DNA of 64,000 bases from Epiperipatus broadwayi (GCA_028023455.1 JAQFVV010006740.1:143501-207500), one strand, 5' to 3'; counted from the first letter of the stretch, positions 14,101-25,596 are shown. Notes: a model not told the origin generated them from the letters alone. Translations and numbers: made by a program.

Positions 14101-14325
14101 ATTATATTTAAAATACATCTTATTTTAGAAATATTTACTCATGTCAAAGTAACTAGGGATAAATACTAATCTTATCTAAATTCAATTGTTATAGTTGAAG
14201 AAAATGGTCGGGATGTAGTAAGTTTGTTAATAGAACCTAACCAGAATCCAAGTAGGGCCTAATATAAGGGACTTGGAAACTCTGCTTAGGGTTGTACCAC
14301 CTATAAACAGGCCACAATATATATA
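11181..14325 (+). repeat. 3.1 kb dispersed repeat, copy 1
   Basis: This interval matches 47377-50495 in the same orientation over its full length, with scattered substitutions and small indels by eye. Both copies start at an ACAATATATATA-type sequence followed by TTGTGCAC (copy 2 has one base changed in the TA tract) and end after GGNNGTACC...GGCYACAATATATATA. Internal landmarks shared by both are the CATGCTGCCTTGATCCC block (about 13523 and 49688), a G run (12742 and 48905) and GTAGGGCCTAATATAAGGGA (about 14252 and 50427). No frame is conserved between the copies and no protein motif is seen, so it looks like a non-coding element or a transposition-like duplication. The frames at 12071 and 12452 are chance openings inside it. 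Confidence 0.85.
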
Positions 14326-14649
14326 ACAGCAACCACTTTAGTGTTGTAATTGATGTTGTATACTAGGCTAGCATGTTAACATATAAAATAGCAAACCATG
14401 ATATTAATGTAGGATGATGGCATAACATAATTTATTAATCACACACCCATACTTATATTTAAATATATGATGAGAATTATTGTATAAATCTCATTTTTCT
14501 ATTTAATGCCTTCATATTAAACCTGTATAATAATTATTGCTTATTTTATTAATTAATTTGAATTATTAAAAATCATTTTATATTTAATTCATTTCATATC
14601 ACTTTTGTTTATAGTCTAATTCCAGCTCAATTCCAATGCTCTGATTATG

Positions 14650-14650
14650 T

Positions 14651-14681
<31 letters not shown>

Positions 14682-14754
14682 GTAAAAGCTATATATTACA
14701 TATACATAATATGGATATTACATATACATAATATGGATTATAGCTTTTACTATT
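14650..14754. repeat. TA run and short inverted repeat with internal duplication
   Basis: A (TA)n run at 14650-14677 is followed by AATAGTAAAAGCTATA (14678-14693), whose exact reverse complement lies at 14739-14754. The loop holds two tandem copies of a 21-22 base ATTACATATACATAATATGG-type unit. Confidence 0.8.
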
Positions 14755-16200
14755 AACTTTATGTTTAATTGATTAAAATGTTATTTAATTCAATTAACTT
14801 TTTAATTAGCCACTTTGATTAGTCAATTCTGGAGTCTTACATTTCTCTCTGCTCAGAGCTGGTACGCAGATTAAATTGAGACCCATGTACAACTTCAGAA
14901 ATGTCATTCACTCAGTGTTAAATCACAGAGTACTGGCTTATGAGTTAGAATGTTGCTGGACTCAGGATCTCACCATCCCTTTTCAATTGGCTTTGGTGTA
15001 TTTCACCTGATTGTGAATTTTGTTACATGAATGTGCAAATCTGATCATTACTATAAATATTATTAAAATCTTCTTTGAGATACAATATACACAAATTTAG
15101 TTACTATTTACTAATGATACGTGGGGGTGGATAGTTCTGGATACTATAAGAGGCTATTTAAATATATGTTTTGGAATGAAAACAAATTCTGGCTAATTTT
15201 ATGCAGTTTGTTAGAGTCAGAGATTGAAGACTGCTTCATTAAAATATCACACATAAAAACATATTGATAATGACATTGTGTACAGCCTAAACATGTTAAT
15301 AATATATTTAAATATTTAAATGAGAATTCAGATTTATAATAAATAACTGAGAATTAAAATAAGCAAGTTTAAAATATTTAGTATCCTTTATTATGCATTT
15401 ATTTAAAATATAATTTTTGAGAACATCAATGTTTATTTTATACAATAATTTTTACTCCTGTAAATTTGAGACAAATAGGAAACAATATGTTGAGATTTAT
15501 ATTAAAGATTTAGTGAATAAAGGTTTTAAAGAGAACTTGTTGTATAGGCATGTGCATTTTGCAATAAAGTCAAATTTTGATTGCTAACCAAGATTGCAAT
15601 GGTGGGTTTAAGTTTTCTCTGGCTTTAAATAATGTTATAAATTACAATAAAGATAGTATAAATCACGTGAATAAAGGTCATATCTTGCATTCTATTATAT
15701 GTTCGGAAATTGAATGCTCAGCCATTTATAATCATAAAACAAAGCCTAGTTTAATTACAAGTTTTAGCCAGCAGATTTGTAAATGTAAATAATTTAAATG
15801 TATTTTGAAAACTTAATTTTCTTTTATCATATGAACAATTCTGGGCATTATTGTTGTACATATAAAATTAGCAATGTATATAGTGAATTAAATAATATGA
15901 AAACGAAAATCAAGAAAGTCTGGTATATTATAAGGGATTCCCTCAGAAATTTTTTACTATGCACATATTTATAAACAATAACTGCTAAGGTTGTAAAAAT
16001 GTATACCACTGCATTTGTACTTTCAAAATAAAAGGGTAGTAAAAACATTTAAAAACGCAAGTTGTAGTTATTTTTATGATAACAATATAGAGAAATGGCA
16101 TCACACTTGAAAAAAATTAAAATTTTAATCTATTTTTGGCATCTGACACTATAAAAAATTAATAATATATATTATTCATAACATCAAACAATTATTTTTG
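14755..16200. other. AT-rich non-coding stretch
   Basis: No gene is supported. The frames at 15577 (71 codons, plus) and 15848 (66 codons, minus) have no recognisable motif and are flanked by stop-rich sequence. Confidence 0.4.
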
Positions 16201-16207
16201 TTATAAA

Positions 16208-16250
16208 ACACACACACGCACACACACGCATATATATATATATATATATC
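16208..16250. repeat. (CA)n/(TA)n microsatellite abutting a SINE
   Basis: CACACACA with CACG interruptions runs into a TA tract. It sits directly at the 3' side of the minus-strand tRNA-like element that follows and may be that element's tail. Confidence 0.85.
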
Positions 16251-16253
16251 AAA

Positions 16254-16325
16254 TGCATTGACTGGGAAGCAAACCCAGGCCAACTGATTGGAAGGCAGCT
16301 ATGCTAACCACTAGGCCACCAATGC
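16254..16325 (-). mobile_element. tRNA-Gly(TCC)-derived SINE head or tRNA pseudogene
   Basis: On the minus strand 72 bases fold like a tRNA. They show a 7-bp acceptor (GCATTGG with TCAATGC, one G-T pair), an A-box in GGCCTAGTGGTTAGC, the anticodon loop CTTCCAA with anticodon TCC (glycine), and a T-arm CTGGG/CCCAG around a TTTGCTT loop. This closely follows metazoan tRNA-Gly(UCC). The top pair of the anticodon stem is mismatched (C opposite T) and the B-box has TTTGCTT where TTCGATT is usual. It is the most tRNA-like member of the family seen at 17.2, 27.2, 33.5, 44.3 and 60.7 kb. A microsatellite at its 3' side suggests a retroposed copy rather than a working gene. Confidence 0.7.
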
Positions 16326-17208
16326 TTGACCGATTTGTAAATAAATATCTCAGAATTTAAATTTCTTTTTCTATGTGCATCCTTCCCCTTAAGCCAAATC
16401 CCATCACAAACATCCATCACAATTAATCAAAATAATTCCCACATTATAGGTGCATTAGAACATAACTTTTTTCATGTAAATCATAAAGCACACATTAGAA
16501 TATAACTTTATGAACACATTTTTTAGAGATATTGTAAACTTAACTTTATATGATAAGGATTTAAATATATTTCAAATTCTTATTCCATCACTCAGATTAA
16601 TGACATGTAAAAATGATACCATATATTTCATATTATCTTTTCCACATACTTTGATCATAATGTTTCAGGAAAGTGTGATATAATGAAGTCTGAAATATAT
16701 TTAAATACATAACATATAATGTTAAGTTTAAAGCATCTTTAAAATTAATGTGTATATGAAGATAAAATGGTAACATATGCTATATTGATTATTTGATAAA
16801 AGTGTGTTTCTAAAGGATGTATAAGTTGAGAGGTTAGTTTGACTTCTGGGTTAATGGGTGGTTGTGAGAGGATTGAGCTAAAGGTAAAAGATGCACTAAA
16901 ATGCAAGCGTGATATAATTCATTGGAAGTTAACTTTCCTTTCGTTTATATGCTTAAAAATATACAATAATTTGAAATAATATCACTAAAAAAACCCTCTT
17001 TACAAATGATAAACAATAAAATTCACATTTAGGTATTTTTGATTATTAACACAAATAGAAAGTTTATTAAAGCAATCAGCAATTAATAAAGCAAATGAAT
17101 TTAGTGATTGGATGTACATTTCAGATTGTTAAGATATTAAAAAAAACATTTCCTTAAAAAAGCTATACAGATTAAGCAAATAGTGGAAATTCTGGGTTTG
17201 GTATTATC
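16326..17208. other. AT-rich non-coding stretch
   Basis: Nothing recognisable between the two SINE copies. The sequence next to the first SINE (16375-16395) is slightly C-rich. Confidence 0.4.
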
Positions 17209-17338
17209 AACTATTTGTCAGTGTCGGCGTTGGTGGTCGAGTGGTCAGCACAGCTGCATTACAAGTAGTTGTCCCGGATTAGCGGGTTTGCTTCCCGGCC
17301 GATGCTGTGACACATGAGAGAAAAAAAAAACTATTTGT
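17209..17338 (+). mobile_element. tRNA-Gly-derived SINE, full copy with target duplication
   Basis: The head at 17227 reads GCGTTGGTGGTCGAGTGGTC, which holds the A-box region. It is followed by a modified anticodon arm and by a B-box in GCGGGTTTGCTTCCCGG. The body ends GATGCTGTGACACATGAGAG and then a poly(A) tail. The 10-bp direct repeat AACTATTTGT at 17209-17218 and 17329-17338 flanks it and is the target-site duplication of LINE-driven insertion. The anticodon loop is no longer TCC. Confidence 0.85.
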
Positions 17339-17987
17339 ATGGGTTTAGATTACGAATTTTGTGAATAAATAAGTTATATAAAAAAAGAATAAAACATGCA
17401 ACTAATATGTAGAAAGTTGAGAATGTATACATTTTTTATTTTTGTTTGTTCCTTAAAATTTACTTTTCAGCTTTTTCACAATTAAGTGTCTTAAAATTAA
17501 ACCATATATAGATAAACAAGTTTGTTTAATTAAGAGAATTTAATATTTTGATTACAAAATTTTATAAAGTATTTTTACCCAATTAAATATTTCATTTAAA
17601 TCGTGATAAAAATCATTTTTAAAGGTTTTATTAGCATTAAAAAAGTGTTAACAATAATGATTTTAATAAGAAAATTACATTGTAGGTTAGCGTGAGTTAT
17701 TCAAACAGAATACGTATTATTCATGTCAAATATAATATTCCAAGACAGAATTTATACTGATAAACTATGAAAAAATTATTACTATTTAAATAATGCAACT
17801 AGTTAAAATTATACTTACTTTCAAAGTAAGCTAAAATTTCCACATTTAAGTTTTATAATAAAATTGAAAATCATCCAAAAACCCTCAAATTATTTATTAC
17901 ATAATATATATAATAATCTTTAGCATTTATGGCTACTGACCTTTTAAAATTGCATCTAAAATTTTTTCCTGTTCAATAAATATATAT

Positions 17988-18068
17988 ATCAAACGTATAA
18001 ATAATTTAATGTTTTCTTTTTCATAATTTATCAAACGTATAAATAATTTAATGTTTCTTTTTCATAAA
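17988..18068. repeat. Tandem duplication, about 42 bp unit
   Basis: ATCAAACGTATAAATAATTT followed by AATGTTTTCTTTTTCATAA occurs twice back to back, with one T lost in the second copy. Confidence 0.85.
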
Positions 18069-18602
18069 AATTTTAAATATTCTCTACAACAGATGAATTA
18101 AAACAAATAATGATACCTAATTACACACTGTTTATTTTATTTCATACAATACATATATTTTTACTTTAGAATAGTATATAATATAATTAAGAGAAATTCA
18201 TTTTTATACATATTTATGCAGAAAGTATTTTTTGTCATAAAATAAATTTTTAGAGTGAGACACAAATTTATGCTTAAAAATATTGATCATTATTGACGTA
18301 TTTTTTTTTTTTTTGCAACTGATAAGGATTCCCTGCTTTAATAATATTCAAAATAAAGAAAAAATCTTGCTATTGTTTAACTTTAATAGTTATTTGTTAT
18401 TTTGATTATTGACCTCCAAAATATTTTCTTTTTATAATTAGTTCAACTTCTTAATAGTGGTTTGCAGATTTACTGAGCACCTTCAGATACTGGACTATGT
18501 TGTCATTGATTAATTCATTTGTTCATTTAGTTGCGGTGAACGCTGAATCGGTGCAAATCCATTATTTGAAAGTAACTTGAGCCATAATAATTATATAAAT
18601 CT
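18069..18602. other. AT-rich non-coding stretch
   Basis: Nothing recognisable. A T run is present near 18301-18315. Confidence 0.4.
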
Positions 18603-18895
18603 AAATTCAAACTCAGACTTTCACACGTTCCACTACTCTCAGTGCCATCTTATATTGCTGACCCACCAGATCACACACATGTTGAAAAGATAAGCAATTA
18701 CCAATATCCATACTTCATTCTAATACAGCACTCATCAGTCGATCCAGATTACCACATCCACACACATATACAATCAGTGCTCAGCTTTATATTAAGATAG
18801 CCAAACCTCATATTTTATGGACTGAGAATAGTGGGTCATGTTAAAGTCTGAGTTTGAATCCCACATATATTACATATATAAATGCAGGTTTAAGC
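18603..18895 (-). mobile_element. Hammerhead-bearing short retroposon, copy D
   Basis: This copy shares with the 37.9-39.2 kb units the blocks CAAACTCAGACTTTCACA, CCATCTTATATTG, GACCCACC, the ribozyme core, CAGATTACCA, and CAGCTTTATATTAAGA. A segment at its right (18829-18859) is the reverse complement of its left end, including GTCTGAGTTTGAATCCCAC, which resembles a tRNA B-box. The flanks ATAAATCTAAATT (left) and ATAAAACTAAATT (right) could be a decayed target duplication. It lacks the long 3' part found in the 38 kb units. No protein is encoded. Confidence 0.65.
18695..18757 (-). ncRNA. Hammerhead ribozyme-like core, copy D
   Basis: On the minus strand CTGATGA (18738-18732) is followed by GTGCT, a 5-base loop, AGAAT, then GAAG, the short stem III segment and TATTGGT. 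Stem I is kept by ATCGA opposite TTGGT, with two wobble pairs in place of the Watson-Crick pairs of the other copies. Core residues of both boxes are intact, but stem II is broken and the first stem III pair is G-U. It is therefore a decayed ribozyme with an unmutated G12. Confidence 0.6.
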
Positions 18896-18909
18896 CTGTA
18901 CAATTTATA

Positions 18910-19708
18910 AAACTAAATTAAAAATTCTCATCTCTATACTAATAATCAAATAGATTGTTGCTTCACAGGAAGTTCAAGAACGAGAAGTAATAACTTTGAG
19001 ACAGTTTTAGATCTGTTTTCTTACTACTGCTTCAAATCACACATCTTCTTTCAAGCTCTTGTAAAATTCCAAATTATAGTTCTTTAATTATTAATATTAC
19101 CACAAATAAATTAAGAATAATGCATTTGAAATATTAACAATAAATAAATAGTTCTTTCTCTAACAAATGTAATTAATTAAAAAAGCAGATCCCTATGCGA
19201 TTTAGTGCAGCAAGATTTACTATATATAGAGTCAGAAATTCTGTTATTACAACATAACTCTATCCTGGTGTTTGATGGTCATGTGACTTGCCAAGTGACA
19301 AACAATCCAATTATTTATTTAGTTAAATGGGTCATAGAATATCTTATAAGTTTTAAGACAAAATTAAATATTAAAAGAATTTGACTATAACTAAATATTT
19401 AAGGAAATGTTTAAACTGTGCAATTATTTTTTAAACAAATATATAACTGCAAATAGCCTGTTTTAAACTTAAGAAACCAAATATTATAAATGATCAATAA
19501 CACATTTCTTTCAGTTAAGGATTTTAAATGTATTGGTAATTAGTAAAAATGAGAATTTAATTAAAATAATCTTTAATAAACAATAGGTAATTACATGTTG
19601 GATTATTGCCACCAATAATAAAATGATTTAGAGAATTCTAATTTTTATGTAAATATTTCAAATATATATTTCTCACACAGGTGCTGCTAAATAAGAGGGA
19701 ATAATACC
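18910..19708. other. AT-rich non-coding stretch
   Basis: No gene or repeat is recognised. Confidence 0.4.
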
Positions 19709-19812
19709 TGTTATATATCACCTTGCCTTTAAATAATGGATTACTTCCGATTCCATCTTATTTAGATCCAATTTGTATTTATAAAAAAATTTAAAAAGAG
19801 AGTGGTTACCCT

Positions 19813-19842
19813 TATAAATAAAGGCAGAACCCCCCTCTCAGT
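19813..19842 (+). promoter_or_regulatory. Putative LTR core promoter (TATA plus initiator)
   Basis: TATAAATA at 19813 lies about 27 bases before TCAGT at 19838-19842, which fits a TATA box and an arthropod-type initiator. The position inside the left LTR agrees with a U3/R boundary. Inference from spacing only. Confidence 0.4.
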
Positions 19843-20164
19843 GGGTCATAAGATTTTATCGTGAATCAAAAATTGACAGATATGCAAACACTAGCTTCTC
19901 AAATACAGGTTAAAAATTAATTTGAGTGATTAATTTCACAAACAAATGTATTTTCTTTTCTCTCACAGTATAAAGAGAGAGAAAAATAAAATAACTGAAA
20001 TTAATTCAGAATTTGAACCAGCCTATCCAGGTTATTGACCACCAAGCTATAAAAATCAAGTAATCTTCTATTTACAGGCTAATCAGGTAAAAAGCCTGAG
20101 TTAAAATTAGGCATGCTCATGTCTGTGATTGAATCTAAGAGTCCTTTATAAATAAAACAACTCC

Positions 20165-20990
20165 TGATATGCCAACTGACTGATTTTGACAAGGCATTGT
20201 CTCTACTAGGTAACTTTAATCCAAATTTTGTAATGATAATGCAGACATATTATTTCAATTTTTGTACACAAGGGGAAACAGAAAAAGCTAGAGATTTTGC
20301 TATTAACTTAAAAAATGCTTTTTAAATATTGATTCAATAAAATTCTGTTAGAACATTTTATTTGTAGCAAGATAGACCATAATCTCAGGATCAGGCTCAT
20401 AATGGATCCTGACATAACATTGATTGCACTTATTTTCAAGTGACTCTAGCAGAATCAAATACATTAAAAATGTGTTTTAGCATTCAAATCACACACAGAG
20501 TGTACATATTGCAAACATGTTAGCCACATAAAAGCTGCTTGTTTGACATGGAAACAACATATTGCTAATAAGAGAATAGATGAGTCCATTCCAAAAACCA
20601 AGAAAGACAATTTAAAGGCTAAAAAAAAACAAAATACTGGTAATATGAAATGCATTGACTCTACTTTTAAGTGCAGAACCCTTATTAATGATATGTCTGT
20701 AACAATGAAACTGGACACTGAAGATATAGTGTTAATTGTGTTAAAAAATGGCATTGACTACTATTAATAAAAAAATAAATATCAATTGCATTCTAGCAAA
20801 AAAAAAAAACAATTACTGATTATCAAGACAATTTAGTATCCCTCTTGAGTCAGGCAAGGGTTACAGTTACAATGGCCAATACAACTAGATATCTGCCTCT
20901 TTTTATATCTGCTGGTAATCAGAGCAAATTATTTGGATATGACTTATTATTCAAGTTTTACAGTGACTGAAGTGCACTAGCTCACAACAA
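20165..20990 (+). pseudogene. Ty3/gypsy Gag and protease remnant
   Basis: A capsid-like segment GETEKARDFAINLKNAF (from 20272) is followed after a frame change by LLEHFICSKIDHNLRIR and MDPDITL (20345-20425), the usual C-terminal capsid pattern of gypsy Gag. A perfect CX2CX4HX4C zinc knuckle follows (Cys codons at 20501, 20510 and 20540, His at 20525). About 170 bases on, VTMKLDTEDIVLI holds the retropepsin active-site block, with Asp codon at 20714. The motif reads LDTE where LDTG is expected, which should abolish the protease. LPLFISAGNQSKLFGYDLL (from 20893) fits the protease C-terminus. At least two frameshifts and several stops are present. Gag packages element RNA and protease matures the polyprotein in intact relatives. 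Confidence 0.65.
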
Positions 20991-21059
20991 TAAATCCAAA
21001 CAAGCTATACCCAGAAGTAGTTATTAATGAGAAGTTATTATACTCACATCCTATACTTC

Positions 21060-21240
21060 ATATTTAATAGAACTATCAAATGGATTTCAACAATGGTAAT
21101 AAAAGTTAAAGGATTACAAACAGTGGTGGATAAAACTGCTGATGCACAACATTATTATCACACAGAAACTAAGCAACGTTAAATCACATATGGCTAGTCA
21201 TCATAAAAGCCTTATCAGATTATTAAGTGTTGCAAAAGAC
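21060..21240 (+). pseudogene. Ty3/gypsy integrase C-terminal remnant
   Basis: The frame around 21075 reads KWISTMVIKVKGLQTVV, resembling the SH3-like C-terminal fold of gypsy integrases (KW.PG.V...LGP..Y.V pattern). It lies just before the polypurine tract, where the pol gene normally ends. Catalytic core residues are absent because the rest of pol is deleted. The match is short, so this is a contextual call. Confidence 0.4.
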
Positions 21241-21900
21241 CTCTGAGCAATGATAGTGGACATGCTGAGAAGATCTCTAAGCCAAATAAAACTACTAAGT
21301 GAAAAAATGCCTACCAACACACCTATATGAATACACTCTCCAGGGATAAATATAGCCAGGGGGAGGAATTGTCATGTCTCACCTTGCCTGAAAATAATGG
21401 TCTAGTCCAGATTTCCTCTTATCTAGATTAGATTGAGCATTTATTGCCATGAACCTATGTGTGTACAGATAATAATGCATAAAGAATGACAAGAATAGAC
21501 CAGTAGGCAATGATGCTTACTGAATCTGAATGTTTCCATTAAGGATGAGGATCTGACAATAAGTAGTCAGTATTTTTGAAAGTAGAGTGAGAATACTCCT
21601 GTCCCAAAGCTGAAAGGCAGAATTCACATTTATCATACATGTCCTGCAGATAATTACTGCTGAAAGTCTGAATCTCCATTTTATAGAAAATTGTGGTTAA
21701 ACTGAATAGTTACTGCTGTGAGGCAAGTCCATGGTCAGGACTGTAAGCTGCTAGAACCAAACATTGGCATGAGAAAAGCTGTCATAATACAGCTGGAATC
21801 ATTGGATCTGATCACAGGGCAGGCTGTCCAAAATACAGTTGGAAGTTGTAGGAAACCTGTAAGAGCAATTGTATTTCCTTTTTTCCATAGTTCATCCCAG

Positions 21901-22604
21901 AATTAGAAGTTATATCTTGTCAATGGTATCAGGCTGAGTATAAACATTATAAATATGAATGTATATGTGTTGTTACATTTGATAATAAATATAATTTCAG
22001 AAGCATGTGTTTGTATTTACAGTCATTTATAATTACTTCAGACTGTGATTATTAAATCACATATGTAAACCAGTCTAAACACAACAATATTACTCAACGC
22101 AACAATATTACTCAAAACTTTATGTTATACATTAAACTGTATGCAATTACTGACAGTTAAATGTATCTGAAAAGTTAAAATAAAGTTTGTTATTTTTATT
22201 AAAAAACATTTTACAAATGAAACTTTCCAGTCAAATGTTTATTTTGTCTTTATTAAATTCTACCATACATATTATATATAATAGAGATTTTCATTAACTT
22301 ATTTCCATGAATTTTGAAAATAAAAAAAACTCCACTAAACTTAATTCTTCTTTTGTAATGTAGTAGTTTCATTTTTTGCATTTGAAGTTATTTATAATAT
22401 GAAATTGGAACTTTCAATACTATACATTGCAGTATAAAACACATGTTTGCACTGCTATTTCTAATTCATATACTCCTAAAAATAAATGACTACATTAAAA
22501 AAATTAGTACACTTCAATATTTTATTGAAATAAAAACATAATAATGCATAATATTACTTTTCTAGATAATCTATTATAACTGTCAGAGAATAATTAAGTA
22601 TTTG
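21901..22604. other. AT-rich non-coding stretch
   Basis: Only a small tandem, CAACAATATTACTCAA twice near 22081-22114, is seen. Confidence 0.4.
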
Positions 22605-23465
22605 GAATCTTACCATATCTGCAGTACAGGGGCTTCACCAGGCCATTTGAACCTGGAAAATTTATATAGTAGGCAGATATGCAATTTAAAGATCAAACTT
22701 TGTTTTATTATGACCATTAGCCTTTGCCACTAGCTCAAAAAGATGCAGAAATTTATAATAAATACTTCTTAAAAATATGTTTTTAATATTAAAAAAAATA
22801 AAATAAGCCACTGCCAGTAATAACATACAAAAAACATTTAATTAGTGGACATATATAAATATTTGAAATTCAGGAATAAAATTTATCTTGTTGAGATTTT
22901 AATATTAATTTTAAATTTAAATTATTTGGAGTAAGCCCACACAGATGGACATTTTATAAAAGTTTGTTTTATAATGTTGGGCATGGATATGCTACATAGA
23001 TTACTCATTTAAAAACATTTCAAAAAACAAATGTTCAACTCAGACTAAAAGTTTGTTGCCAACTCAATGCCTGCTTCCTGATATACAGACATAACCAATG
23101 CAATATGAAGTTGCTAGCATAAAACAATGCTGTCTGGAATGTGTGTTTGCAGTGTGATATTATTTGAAGAACACGATCCTCATCCAGTACAGGAATGTGT
23201 GTCTGTCTGGCAAAGGAATCATGCATATAATATTTAAGAAAAATGCTATGTATGGGGGAGAGCAGTCTATCTGCCAATTTATAGTCTCTATCCATAGAAC
23301 TAAAAAGAGTCAAAGTCACAGGAAATAAGTCTACATCCATTGCAATACAATGACTACATCTTTGGGTCATGCATTCAATTGGGCTTTGCCTTGTATGCTA
23401 ACACATTTCACATTGCATTAATATAAACACCCATATATCACTCCACCAGCATCAACTTAACTACA
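22605..23465 (-). repeat. Unclassified composite repeat, copy 1 (minus)
   Basis: Three blocks recur in the same relative order in the opposite orientation at 30060-30975. On this strand they are: the block near 22620-22760 (CACCAGGCCATTTGAACCTG, then GTAGGCAGATATGCA and CCACTAGCTCA); an ACACAGATGG block at 22940; and the block at 23040-23460 containing the reverse complements of GCATTGGTTATGTCTGTATA and GTTAGCATACAAGGCA. The minus strand keeps a 111-codon opening across 23035-23370 that is not open in the other copy. I do not recognise its product. Base composition is less AT-rich than the surroundings. It may be a SINE, a MITE or a LINE fragment; class not determined. Confidence 0.6.
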
Positions 23466-23666
23466 AAACAAATAACCTGAAATTAAACCCCTTTAAAATA
23501 AACATAAATGAATGAAACAAAGTTATTGATTGAAAATTGCTGAAGGAAATTTACAAGAAAGTAAACCCAATGGCATTCATCATAAGGTGCCACATTGACA
23601 ATAACAACTTAAAATATATACCAGTAAATACGTTTGGACACTCAGCATGAGGTGTGATATTTACTG

Positions 23667-23694
23667 ATATATATATATATCACACAAATGAAAA

Positions 23695-23765
<71 letters not shown>

Positions 23766-23801
23766 CACAAATGAAAATCTAATATATATATATATATATA
23801 A
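23667..23801. repeat. TA microsatellite with CACACAAATGAAAATCTAA interspersions
   Basis: Four TA runs alternate with ATCACACAAATGAAAATCTA blocks (complete at about 23679 and 23761, partial at 23726), so the array looks like a tandem of a composite unit. Confidence 0.85.
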
Positions 23802-25596
23802 ACATTAACAAATCTATGCAGCTATCTACACCCAACTTAAATTTAATACATTTTAGTTAACAGATAAAAATAATGACCTAGTTAAATACATAAATAAATA
23901 AACCCAAAATGAAAATGATTAAAATAGCAAACTTATATAAAAAATAAATATTAATAATTGATTTAGAGTTCTATTCTTGGCAAGATAAGAGTCCATTTAT
24001 TTATATTACTTTTTTTTTTTACAGATTGACTACTTATTGAAAATATGTTTATTTAAAAGAAAGTTCAATTGATAAAAGTTTATACTTCCCCTTTGATCTT
24101 GATGACGTCTCCAGATTTCATTCAATTTATGGAAGTTCTTGCTGATCCTGTTGTTTGCTACTAGTTCTTTGGAGACATAACCATGATAAGTCATTCATTT
24201 GGTCAATATCTGTCATTGGGAGGCCTCAGCTGGTGCATATGACAAAAATTAAATCTATTGCAAGACTCCTACATTGTGAAGTCTGCAATATAGCTACCAT
24301 TCATATATAGCTTAATAGTCATATTCCTGCAACAGCAATTATTTTGCCTTTTATAATTTTATGGTCCTCTTATCAGAAATCCAAGAGATTGATCAAGCAT
24401 GATGTCATTCATTCTAATGTTTCATTTATGGTCCTTGCCATGGCTTTGTGCTTGCATTGGTCAATCTAATTTATTCATTCTCTTTTCTGACCTTTTTAAT
24501 TATTTTAAGTATCCCAAGGGCTAGTTTGCTTTAAAACAATCATTTAATTAATAAAACAATAATTTCCCTTTTCTAAGATTAAACATGATAGAAATCATTT
24601 ATTTCTATTTTCAAAAATATCAATCTTTATTTATTTATTTTTTTTTTACAAAAAATACTTTCAAATACTTTTTTTTTTTTAAAAAAAAAGTTTTAAAGTT
24701 TTCCATCTGTGCAGATCTATATACTTTATTTTGGCTTTTAGTTTTTAATAAAATCAATTTTTATTTACAATTCTTATTATTTTAATTTTGAAATAATGTA
24801 ATGGCATATGAATATCATTACACTATTAACATAATTAATACTTATATGCAAATAATAATGCATATGCATAATATTTTATTCTTATCAAAATTGTTGAAAA
24901 AAAGTTAAATAACTCTTAACTAAATGATTCACAGCTACATGATAGTACAAAGTAGTGCTGCTTTCCTCTTTGGCTTTTGTTTACTCTCTTATAGCTATCT
25001 ACAGTGATATTTTGATGGTAAAAACTGGAACTAAAGTAAACATTTATTAGTTTTTAAAAAAATCAGAAGATATCACTATTCTATAAAGAAAATACTACAA
25101 ATAAGATAATAATGTTACTGATTGACAGATCAGCTATAAGATTGCTTATAAATTTCTCTTGACATTGTTGTTAGAATAAAGAAAAAAGAAGTATATTTTA
25201 CATAATTTATTTAAATATTTATTTATATTCATTTTTACAAATTATTTGTAAAATAGTTATTAAAAACAATTATTTTCATGATATACTTAAATGTTTTTTT
25301 TTTCAAATGTTTCATTTTTAATAATAATATTTAAAAATATTTTATAATGAATGTTTGTTATTTATTAGCATGAAAAACTAAAAAAAATTGTTTCTTCAAG
25401 TACTATTGAGGTTATTAGACTGAACATGAAATAAAAGCAATGGAGGGAGAGGTCTACATTGGGATGGAGTTAATTAATTTCTGGACTCCCACACTTTCAT
25501 TTTGAGTCCAATCTGAAACCCTAATAGGGATTGAAAAATTAATTTTTTTTTTGGATTTTAGTGCACAATAAATAAAAACATTTACTATAAAATTTG
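23802..25596. other. Mixed non-coding stretch
   Basis: The interval 24070-24490 is less AT-rich, and its end (GCTTGCATTGGTC, then CCATCTGTGCAGAT at 24703) weakly recalls blocks of the composite repeat, so it may be a third, decayed copy. No gene is supported. Confidence 0.35.

Larger units (their letters stand above)
19709..21900 (+). mobile_element. Degenerate Ty3/gypsy LTR retrotransposon with internal deletion
   Basis: The left LTR edge TGTTATATATCACCTTGCCT (19709) and right LTR edge TGTCATGTCTCACCTTGCCT (21370) are alike over about 70 bases. The right one is preceded by a polypurine tract, AGGGGGAGGAAT. Between them, on the plus strand and in order, are Gag, CCHC knuckle, protease and the integrase C-terminal tail. 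Reverse transcriptase, RNase H and most of integrase are missing, since only about 1.6 kb separates the LTR starts. Stops and frame changes show an old copy. The right boundary is approximate, because the LTR end and target duplication could not be fixed. Confidence 0.65.

Noticed and set aside
20464-20754. 96-codon minus-strand frame
   Set aside because: Antisense to the gypsy Gag/protease remnant, whose zinc knuckle and protease motif on the plus strand explain the opening.
23035-23370. 111-codon minus-strand frame as a host gene
   Set aside because: It lies inside a dispersed repeat whose other copy is not open there, and it has no recognisable motif.
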